DNA from: Bacteroidales bacterium
GTDB lineage: Bacteria > Bacteroidota > Bacteroidia > Bacteroidales > WCHB1-69
Direction: 5' to 3'
Assembly: GCA_031266895.1 (NCBI GenBank)
Contig: JAISAD010000136.1
Coordinates: forward strand, 1-17,444
Length of the DNA stretch: 17,444 bases
Position 1 is the first letter of the stretch; every line of letters starts with the position of its first letter. The notes under the pieces are model-generated. The model saw nothing but the letters and a program-made list of their open reading frames with translations. It did no database searches and was not told the DNA's origin. The position numbers and the translations under genes are program-made. Below are positions 6,771 through 13,520 of the stretch, piece after piece.

Positions 6771-7816
6771 AAGGATTATGGTTGCTGCTTCCGTTTTCGT
6801 GGCTCTACGGAGCATTGCTTCGACTGCGCCGCCGTCTCTTTCGTTGCGGCATCTGTAAATCCTTCGCCGCCGCCGTGCCTGTTATCAGCGTGGGGAACCT
6901 TTGCCTTGGCGGTTCGGGAAAAACGCCACACACAGAGTATCTTATTCGCCTATTGCTGCCCCATTATAAAATAGCCACATTGAGCAGAGGCTACAAGCGC
7001 AAAACCAAAGGCGCATGGCTCGCCTGTCAACTGCCACAATCCAATGCCGATACGCTTGGTGACGAGCCATTCCTCTATCATTATAAATATGACAACTGCT
7101 TAGTGGCAGTGGCCGAACAGCGGCAAGCCGGTATTGAATTGCTGCAACAGCATTATCCCAATTTGCAGGCCATTTTGCTGGACGATGCCTATCAGCATCT
7201 CAGCGTAAAGCGCGATGTCAACATCCTGCTTACAGAATATGCATACCCCTGGTTTCGAGATTTTGTGCTACCCACTGGTCGGTTACGAGAGCCGCGTTCC
7301 GCTGCAAAAGATGCTGACATAGTAATCGTTACAAAGTGTTCTCCTTCACTTTCAGAAGAAGAGGCGCATCTGTTTGCTCAAAAATTGAAACTACTTCCGC
7401 ACCAGCAACTCTTTTTTACCGCCTTTCAATATAAAGACATATACCCTTTTTCGGAAAAAGCCCGCTCAGCCACATTAACTCCCGAAACACCTCTTTTGGC
7501 GCTCACTGGCATTGCACACCCGCAATCGTTCTTGCACCATTTGGAGCAACACTACTCCCAAGTACGCAGCATGGCTTTTCCCGACCATCACCGATTTACG
7601 CCGGCCGATTTGCAACGCATTATAGAAGCAGCCACAACCATTCCCAACACAGCCGTCATTACCACGGAAAAAGACGCTATGCGTCTCTTGTTGCCTGAAG
7701 CCAAAAAAGTTGTATTTTTGCTGTCCGTTTTCATTCTACCAATTGAGGTGAAATTTTTATTCGAAAAAGAAACAAATTTTAATAGATTAATATATGGATT
7801 TATTGAAACAAATTGA
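6767..7816 (+). CDS. lpxK: Tetraacyldisaccharide 4'-kinase LpxK
   Basis: LpxK phosphorylates the 4' position of the tetraacyldisaccharide 1-phosphate precursor to make lipid IVA, at the inner face of the cytoplasmic membrane. The 349-residue protein begins with the usual membrane-associated helix (LLPFSWLYGALLRLRRRLF, about 7-25), then VPVISVGNLCLGGSGKTPHT with Walker A GGSGKT (48-53), the LSRGYKR block (72-78), DDAYQH (139-144, usually DDAFQHR, here followed by Leu) and LPTGRLREP (168-176). The C-terminal LPIEVKFLF segment is typical of Bacteroidota LpxK. ATG 6767 was chosen over the in-frame ATG 6746 because it fits the family N-terminus and gives a 4-base ATGA overlap with phoH. The 3' end overlaps the purine nucleoside phosphorylase gene by 23 bases and also contains that gene's probable promoter. 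Confidence 0.95.
   Translation: MKGLWLLLPFSWLYGALLRLRRRLFRCGICKSFAAAVPVISVGNLCLGGSGKTPHTEYLIRLLLPHYKIATLSRGYKRKTKGAWLACQLPQSNADTLGDEPFLYHYKYDNCLVAVAEQRQAGIELLQQHYPNLQAILLDDAYQHLSVKRDVNILLTEYAYPWFRDFVLPTGRLREPRSAAKDADIVIVTKCSPSLSEEEAHLFAQKLKLLPHQQLFFTAFQYKDIYPFSEKARSATLTPETPLLALTGIAHPQSFLHHLEQHYSQVRSMAFPDHHRFTPADLQRIIEAATTIPNTAVITTEKDAMRLLLPEAKKVVFLLSVFILPIEVKFLFEKETNFNRLIYGFIETN
7688..7720 (+). promoter_or_regulatory. Consensus-like Bacteroidota promoter inside lpxK, driving the nucleoside phosphorylase gene
   Basis: TTG at 7691-7693 (preceded by another TTG at 7688) is followed by exactly 19 bases and TATTTTTG at 7713-7720. This matches the TTG-N19-TAnnTTTG arrangement described for Bacteroidota sigma factor promoters and is the best such match in the window. 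It lies within the lpxK coding sequence, about 73 bases before the ATG at 7794. It would allow expression of the phosphorylase apart from phoH-lpxK. Confidence 0.6.
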
Positions 7817-8612
7817 AGAGAGTGCACATTTTCTCGCCGCACAAAAAACAGGTAATGCCAAAACGGCAATCATATTAGGTTCGGGTTTGGGCGGGCTGGT
7901 TGATCAACTTATTGTAAATAGAGAAATTAACTATAAGGATATTCCTCATTTTCCTGTTTCAACCGTAAAGGGTCATAAAGGTTCGTGGATTTTCGGAATG
8001 CTCAACGGCGTAGATGTAGTGGTGCTCAATGGCCGTTTTCATTACTACGAAGGGTATGCCATGAATGAGCTAACTTTTCCGATACGGGTACTGAAAGCCA
8101 TTGGGATAGAGCATCTTATTCTGTCAAATGCAGCTGGAGGCATGAATCCGACCTTTAAAATAGGAGACGTAATGCTCATCAGAGACCATATTAATCTTTT
8201 CAGCAACAATCCGCTGCTCGGCCCTAACGACGACCGCTTAGGCGTGAGATTTTTGGACATGAGCGAGGCCTACTCTCCCAAACTGCTCAAACTGGCTAAG
8301 CTGGTAGCCGAAAAAGAACAAATTCAGTTGCAACAGGGTGTCTATGTGGGTGTTAGCGGCCCCTGCTTTGAAACGCCAGCCGAATATCGAATGTATCACA
8401 TCTTGGGCGGAGATGCCATAGGAATGTCTACCGTCCCCGAAACTATTGTTGCCCGCCATTCGGGCATGGAGGTCTTTGCCCTTTCGGTCATTACCGATTT
8501 GGGCGTGGCAGGACAAGTGGAAAAGGTCTCGCACGAAGAGGTGCTGCAGGCTGCCCAAAAAGCTGGTCCAAAAATGGTAAAACTGATTTATGAAATGTTG
8601 CCTCAATTGTAA
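7794..8612 (+). CDS. Purine nucleoside phosphorylase, trimeric PNP/MTAP family
   Basis: A 272-residue cytoplasmic enzyme that splits purine nucleosides with phosphate into base and ribose 1-phosphate in purine salvage. Family motifs are ILGSGLGGL with phosphate-binding Ser30, VKGHKGSW (His61), GRFHYYEGY (Arg81, His83, Tyr85), LSNAAGGMNP (110-119), SGPCFETPAEYRM with the base-binding Glu193, and GMSTVPETIVARH (Met211). The position of the Asn that contacts the base in mammalian PNP (Asn243, in ITN) is Asp235 here (ITDLG). In human PNP changing that Asn to Asp broadens use toward adenosine, so substrate range should not be assumed to be only guanosine and inosine. The start overlaps lpxK by 23 bases and a promoter lies inside lpxK. 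The end overlaps the opposite-strand lipoprotein gene by 10 bases. Confidence 0.94.
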   Translation: MDLLKQIEESAHFLAAQKTGNAKTAIILGSGLGGLVDQLIVNREINYKDIPHFPVSTVKGHKGSWIFGMLNGVDVVVLNGRFHYYEGYAMNELTFPIRVLKAIGIEHLILSNAAGGMNPTFKIGDVMLIRDHINLFSNNPLLGPNDDRLGVRFLDMSEAYSPKLLKLAKLVAEKEQIQLQQGVYVGVSGPCFETPAEYRMYHILGGDAIGMSTVPETIVARHSGMEVFALSVITDLGVAGQVEKVSHEEVLQAAQKAGPKMVKLIYEMLPQL

Positions 8613-9037
8613 ATGCGCAGCATCATGCCATCGAAATAACTTCTGTATCGTTTCAGTGGATATGTTGCCGGCCCCCGTACCACCGAACCATCTAATATAT
8701 TAAATGTAGAGCCGCAACTTTTATGTACCAAAAGTAATCCGCTTTCATCCACCTCCAAGCGGGCCGTATTATCCTGCCAATCATAGGAACAGGCGCGGTC
8801 GTAAGCTACAAAATCATATTCATTCACTCGATAAATCACAATACCACATACACCACCGGTGAGATAAATATGCCCGCCATAGTGAGTCAAATCGGCATAT
8901 TGCACACTGTTGGGATAAATGCTGAAATCAACCCGCGTATTAGGTATGGTTTGATGAGTCTGGTCATGACATCCATTGCTTAAAAAAAGCAACAGCAGTA
9001 TAATTCCCGTTTTTCTAATTAACTTACAATCACTCAT
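8603..9037 (-). CDS. Rieske-like lipoprotein with altered metal ligands
   Basis: A 144-residue protein with a basic N-terminus, a hydrophobic stretch (about 10-20) and LSNGC with Cys23 as probable lipid-attachment site, though this is a loose lipobox. The rest resembles a Rieske [2Fe-2S] domain: GIVIYRVNEYDFVAYDRACSYD (65-86) aligns with the first ligand loop, and VHKSCGSTFNILDGSVVRGP (104-123) with the second, followed by the typical ATYPLKRY. Standard ligands are CxH and CxxH. Here the first loop has Cys83 but Tyr85 instead of His, and the second has His105 and Cys108, in reversed order. A normal cluster is therefore unlikely, but Cys83, His105 and Cys108 could still hold a metal. I recall similar degenerate Rieske-like lipoproteins in other Bacteroidota. 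Function is unknown. It converges on the phosphorylase gene with a 10-base overlap. Confidence 0.75.
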   Translation of the reverse strand: MSDCKLIRKTGIILLLLFLSNGCHDQTHQTIPNTRVDFSIYPNSVQYADLTHYGGHIYLTGGVCGIVIYRVNEYDFVAYDRACSYDWQDNTARLEVDESGLLLVHKSCGSTFNILDGSVVRGPATYPLKRYRSYFDGMMLRIYN

Positions 9038-9125
9038 TTATATTGATCATTTATACCAATGGCCTTTTTTTTCGTTCTAATAACGATTTTTTTTTCAAAA
9101 AAGTATCCTGAACCAAAAAAAATTG

Positions 9126-9133
9126 TATTTTTG
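9126..9133 (+). promoter_or_regulatory. Bacteroidota-type -7 element before the small membrane protein gene
   Basis: TATTTTTG followed by CA matches the TAnnTTTG -7 consensus and lies 24 bases before the ATG at 9158. No good TTG is seen at 19-base spacing. A run of A and T tracts (9065-9122) lies directly upstream. The element falls inside the longer reading frame that begins at 9059, which argues for the 9158 start. Confidence 0.5.
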
Positions 9134-9157
9134 CAACTCAAAATAGAACGTAGTATA

Positions 9158-9571
9158 ATGAGTAAAATAGAAATTCTTCTGATAGCGCTGTTCGTAATCC
9201 TCTCTTTTGTCTCTTCGGCAGTAAAAAAGTGGAAAAGAACTGTTGCGCCCCAATACCCTCCCACAGTTGACTCTGATGAGTGGGAAGAAGAGCCGTTACC
9301 ACAAGAGATTGCCGAACCTTCTACTGTTTTTTCGCGGCTAAAAATAGAAAATTTTGCCGAAAACGAAAATTATTTCACCTACGAAACAACTGCACACAAC
9401 TACAACCATGCAATTCAAGACAGAGACGAATTTTCTATAAAAATGCAATCTGATGATGTGCAATATATTGAAAATGAAAAAGATAAAAATTGGAGATTTG
9501 ATTTTAATGCTGAAGAGTTATATAAAGGAATTATTTACAATGAGATTTTGCAACGTCCTAAATATCTGTGA
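9158..9571 (+). CDS. Small membrane-anchored acidic protein, unknown function
   Basis: A 137-residue protein with one N-terminal membrane segment (MSKIEILLIALFVILSFVSS, residues 1-20), a short basic KKWKR patch (23-27) that suggests a cytoplasmic-side flank, then a long acidic polar region (DSDEWEEEPLPQE and many Asp/Glu) with no cysteine. It ends in FNAEELYKGIIYNEILQRPKY, a tail like one I recall from Bacteroidota hypothetical proteins where an IYxEIL motif closes the chain. ATG 9158 is preferred to ATG 9059 because the extra 33 residues would be translated through the -7 element. It stands alone between the divergent Rieske-like gene and the receptor gene, with 133 bases before the latter. 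I do not recognise a function. Confidence 0.7.
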   Translation: MSKIEILLIALFVILSFVSSAVKKWKRTVAPQYPPTVDSDEWEEEPLPQEIAEPSTVFSRLKIENFAENENYFTYETTAHNYNHAIQDRDEFSIKMQSDDVQYIENEKDKNWRFDFNAEELYKGIIYNEILQRPKYL

Positions 9572-9704
9572 TTTAATATTTTTATACATAATACAGGCTT
9601 AATAAATCGGAACGTATTGAAAATTTTATTATTTTAGCACCCCAAAATAGTGGAATATATTAAACAAAGAAGTAATAACAAAGTAGAAAATAAAATAAAA
9701 AATA

Positions 9705-12700
9705 ATGGCTATGACTAAAAAGTTACTTTTATCACTATGCGTGATAATTTTTCTTGCCGTTGCGGGCTATTCGCAGGGCGGAACATTGAAAGGAACCATC
9801 AAAGGCCCTGACGGCACTCCTTTATCATACACAAATGTAACGCTTGAGCAGGAAGGCAAAACAATGAATACGACTTTGACGGACGGTAACGGCGAATATT
9901 CCATGTATAATATTGCAGGAGGCATTTATACGTTGAAAGTGATGCTTCCAAGCGGACAAACACAGACATTGACAGGAGTGGAAATCGCAAGTTCCGGGGT
10001 TAAATTGCTTGATTTTGAAACACAAAGTAGTACATTGAATGTAGTTGAGGTTAAATATATCAAACCTGTTTTTAAATCGGATGAAACCACCACCGGTGCC
10101 TCACTGTCTCGTGAGCAGATTACCAAAAACCCAGGACGAAATCTTGAAGGGGCATTGGCTACAGCTTCAGGAGTGTCCGTATCAGACGGGCAAATTCAGG
10201 CGGTGCGTGGTAATCGTGGTGATGGACAAGCTACCTACGTGGATGGGGTTAAAGTAAGCGGCATGGGCTCTATTCCTATTGATGCCGTGGGCGAAACCGA
10301 AATGATACAGGGGGGTATTCCTGCTGAATACGGCGACGCTACCAGTGTTACCAATATCACTACGCGCGGCATTCCCAAAAGTTTAATGGGTGGGGTAGAG
10401 TTAAGAGGATCAGTAGAAGGATACAATAATTTTTTGGCGGCAGCCACTATCCTGGGACCGTTGTTGAAAGGGAAAAATCAAGATGATGCACCACGTATCG
10501 GATTTATGCTGACGGCGCAAGGCCAATACAATCAGGATTACAGACCGCTGCAAGGCGGTTCGTGGCGTGCTTCGGATGAAGCTATAGAGTGGTTGACTAA
10601 AAATCCGTTGCGTTATGAAATGCAGCCTAATGGCGTAGCAATCTACCATAGCAATACGGAATATCTCACTTTCGACAGCGAAATTAACGGGAAAAAAGTA
10701 TTCCAAAAGAAACGAACACGTGATTTCGGGAGCAATTATGGTTATGCCGTAAATGGAAAAATTGACTTTATGCCTCCTACCAAAAAAGGTGGCATGGTAA
10801 AAAACAGAGTACAACTCTCTGTGGGCGGCTTTTTTGCTTACGATAAATACATCAACAATTGGGCAACCAGCTACTCTATGTTTAATGCCAAAAATGCACC
10901 TGAAGTTATCCAATATGAAGCGCGTGCCACAGCCCGTTTAAACCATGTAGTTTTTACCGATACTACAGGTAAGGGAATTTTGAAAAACATATCCTATAAT
11001 ATTAATGTAGGTTATACATACACAAATCAAATATCTCAAAGTCCTCTCCACAAAGACCGTTTTTTTAATTATGGTCATATAGGCAAATTTAAAACCCAGA
11101 ACAAGGATGTTTTTGCACTTGAAGATATTGTAATAGATTCTGTCCGTCATACGGGGATGTGGGTATATAAAGGCTTTTATCCGGAACGGGTTACTTTTGA
11201 ACCGGGTACAGCCAATCCTGATTTGGCTTATTATACCCAAAATTTCGTAAACCAATTTACAGTAGAAGATGTAATAGCAATGTCGGGTGGCAACAACTAC
11301 GATTTGAATGCTTATCGAATGTTTGGAGCACTTGTTAATGGCAATATGCCCAATGGGACCTATTCGATTTATGCTGCTCCTGGAACAATATCCAGCAGCT
11401 ACTCCAAATCGAACAGTTCAACTATTCAAGCCAGAGCAAGTTTATCCATCAGTTTAAAAAACCATGATATTAAATTGGGTTTCCAGTTTGAAAAAGAGAC
11501 CCATCGTAGCTTTAGCTTAAATCCTGTAAGTTTGTGGGATTTAATGTATCAAGAAGCTAATGCTCACATCAGAGAGTTGGATGTGAATAATCCTATTTTT
11601 AAAGGCACAGACACAGTGATGTTTAACTATTTAGTAGGTACTGCTCGTCCGTTTGACCGTAATTTACGCACCGCTTTGGGCAAAGACCCCAACGGTACCG
11701 AATGGTTGGATATTCACAGCATGGATCCCAGTACTTTTAGCCTGGATATGTTTTCGGCAGAAGAGTTGCTGACCACAGGCGCTTACCCTTATGTGAGCTA
11801 TATGGGATATGACCACACGGGGAAAAAATACAATAGAAAGACCTCAATTAATGACTTCTTTAACGGAGATTCAAAAGGCAATAAATATGGCATGGGTGCT
11901 TACGAACCCAATTACATGGCCATGTATATTCAAGATAAATTCTCTATCAAAAACCTTATATTTAATGTAGGGGTGCGTATTGACCGCTTTGACGCCAATC
12001 AACCGGTATTGAAAGATCCCTACCTCTTCCGAGACGCTTATACGGTAGGCGAAATGATGACGCAAGGTTTTGCACGTATCGGAAGCAATTCTAACAACCC
12101 AACATCGGGGACATTCGTAGCTAATGCCGGTGATGATTGGGTAGTTTATGTAAATCAAAAAGATGAGGTATTTGATGCAGCCAGTTTTAGCAAAAGTATG
12201 ATTGTAGGTTATCGTCAGGGGAATACATGGTATAATGCTGAAGGACAAGCTATTGCAGACCCTGAAGCGTTGTTGGGTGCCAGTGGCGGTCCTGTCCTTA
12301 AAAATGCCATAGATAAAAATCAGGTTTCTAAAGTAGAAGCATCTGCATTTGAAGATTATAAACCTCAATGGACAGTGATGCCGCGCATTTCTTTTGCTTT
12401 TCCCGTAAATATGGATAATTCGCTCTTCTTTGCCAACTATAGCATTATTACCACACGTCCTACCAATTTAAATATTGACCTTGTTCAATATTTTTTAGTA
12501 GATAAATATTTATCGGGACAAGTGTCGCTTAATAATCCGAATTTGAAACCGCAACAAAGTGTGGATTACGAAATCGGATTTAAACAGAAAATCGGTGCAC
12601 GCTCTGCCATTAATATTTCGGCTTTTTATTCCGAAAAGAAAAACATGATTCAAACCTACCGTTTCACCGGTGCTTATCCCTCTACCTACTATTCTTATGA

Positions 12701-13490
12701 TAATTTGGATTTCGGGACAGTGCAGGGGATTACTTTGGGATATACTCTGCAAAAAACCAAAGGAATAGCGCTTAACGTGGGTTATTCCATTCAATTTGCG
12801 AAAGGGACAGGTTCAAGTGCCGAATCACAAAAAAGTATTGTAGCATCAGGACAACCAAACCTGAGAACTCTAACCAACCTCTCTTTTGATCAAAGGCACT
12901 CCCTTACTGCCACAATCAGCTATGAATTTGGTACAGGTACGGAATATACAGGGCCTACATCCAAAAAAGGAAAAGTGGATAAAGAGGGAAATACTCTAAC
13001 TAAAGAGACCAGATGGCTCGAAAATGTTGGCATTTATCTGACATTGGGCGCACGCTCAGGTATGCCCTATTCACGTTCAAGCAAACCCTACTCTACTTAC
13101 GTAAGCGGTACCAATTCTCAATTGACCGGTTCATTAAACGGCTCTTTTAAACCTTGGCAATTTCAGTGCGACCTGCATATTGAAAAAGGATTTAACCTTG
13201 TATTTAACAGCAAAAAAGTAGAAAAAGAAAAAGCCGCTGCCAAAAGAGGTATGCTTACAGTATATTTGGATATTACTAATCTGTTGAATCTCAAAAATAT
13301 TGTGAACGTATATAGTTATACCGGCAGTCCCGAAGATGATGGCTACCTCTCTGCCGAACAGTATCAGCAGAATATACAGGCACAATTTTATACACCTTCA
13401 TACATTGATTATTATACCATGCGCGTAAAAGACCCATATAACTACGCTCGTCCTTGTCGTGTTAATTTAGGCTTGCAATTATCTTTCTAA
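9705..13490 (+). CDS. TonB-dependent receptor with N-terminal carboxypeptidase-regulatory-like domain
   Basis: A 1261-residue outer membrane protein. It has a signal peptide (about 1-24, ending AGYSQ), a carboxypeptidase-regulatory-like beta-sandwich (about 26-108; GTLKGTIKGPDGTPLSYTNV, then TDGNGEYSMYNI), a plug domain (about 125-225) and a long barrel ending in a terminal Phe (GLQLSF). Plug signatures are AVRGNRGDGQATYVDGVKV (166-184) and GGIPAEYGDATSVTNITTRG (203-222), the latter typical of Bacteroidota receptors. Receptors of this class use TonB energy to import bound substrates, but no SusD-like partner is seen, so glycan uptake of the Sus type is not implied. Start may be ATG 9705 or ATG 9711. 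A weak -7-like TATTTTAG lies at 9630-9637. A large secreted protein begins 30 bases downstream, so the two are probably one operon. The substrate is unknown. Confidence 0.9.
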   Translation: MAMTKKLLLSLCVIIFLAVAGYSQGGTLKGTIKGPDGTPLSYTNVTLEQEGKTMNTTLTDGNGEYSMYNIAGGIYTLKVMLPSGQTQTLTGVEIASSGVKLLDFETQSSTLNVVEVKYIKPVFKSDETTTGASLSREQITKNPGRNLEGALATASGVSVSDGQIQAVRGNRGDGQATYVDGVKVSGMGSIPIDAVGETEMIQGGIPAEYGDATSVTNITTRGIPKSLMGGVELRGSVEGYNNFLAAATILGPLLKGKNQDDAPRIGFMLTAQGQYNQDYRPLQGGSWRASDEAIEWLTKNPLRYEMQPNGVAIYHSNTEYLTFDSEINGKKVFQKKRTRDFGSNYGYAVNGKIDFMPPTKKGGMVKNRVQLSVGGFFAYDKYINNWATSYSMFNAKNAPEVIQYEARATARLNHVVFTDTTGKGILKNISYNINVGYTYTNQISQSPLHKDRFFNYGHIGKFKTQNKDVFALEDIVIDSVRHTGMWVYKGFYPERVTFEPGTANPDLAYYTQNFVNQFTVEDVIAMSGGNNYDLNAYRMFGALVNGNMPNGTYSIYAAPGTISSSYSKSNSSTIQARASLSISLKNHDIKLGFQFEKETHRSFSLNPVSLWDLMYQEANAHIRELDVNNPIFKGTDTVMFNYLVGTARPFDRNLRTALGKDPNGTEWLDIHSMDPSTFSLDMFSAEELLTTGAYPYVSYMGYDHTGKKYNRKTSINDFFNGDSKGNKYGMGAYEPNYMAMYIQDKFSIKNLIFNVGVRIDRFDANQPVLKDPYLFRDAYTVGEMMTQGFARIGSNSNNPTSGTFVANAGDDWVVYVNQKDEVFDAASFSKSMIVGYRQGNTWYNAEGQAIADPEALLGASGGPVLKNAIDKNQVSKVEASAFEDYKPQWTVMPRISFAFPVNMDNSLFFANYSIITTRPTNLNIDLVQYFLVDKYLSGQVSLNNPNLKPQQSVDYEIGFKQKIGARSAINISAFYSEKKNMIQTYRFTGAYPSTYYSYDNLDFGTVQGITLGYTLQKTKGIALNVGYSIQFAKGTGSSAESQKSIVASGQPNLRTLTNLSFDQRHSLTATISYEFGTGTEYTGPTSKKGKVDKEGNTLTKETRWLENVGIYLTLGARSGMPYSRSSKPYSTYVSGTNSQLTGSLNGSFKPWQFQCDLHIEKGFNLVFNSKKVEKEKAAAKRGMLTVYLDITNLLNLKNIVNVYSYTGSPEDDGYLSAEQYQQNIQAQFYTPSYIDYYTMRVKDPYNYARPCRVNLGLQLSF

Positions 13491-13520
13491 AACCGTTTTT
13501 TAACTGAAAAAAGTATCAAT

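Noticed and set aside
9059..9157. ATG 9059 as start of the small membrane protein
   Set aside because: The added 33 residues would be read through the -7 element and homopolymer tracts, and the normal membrane anchor begins at ATG 9158.
10410..10913. 167-codon minus-strand frame inside the TonB receptor gene
   Set aside because: It is a shadow of the receptor barrel coding region; the sequence is not protein-like and no promoter or start context is seen.
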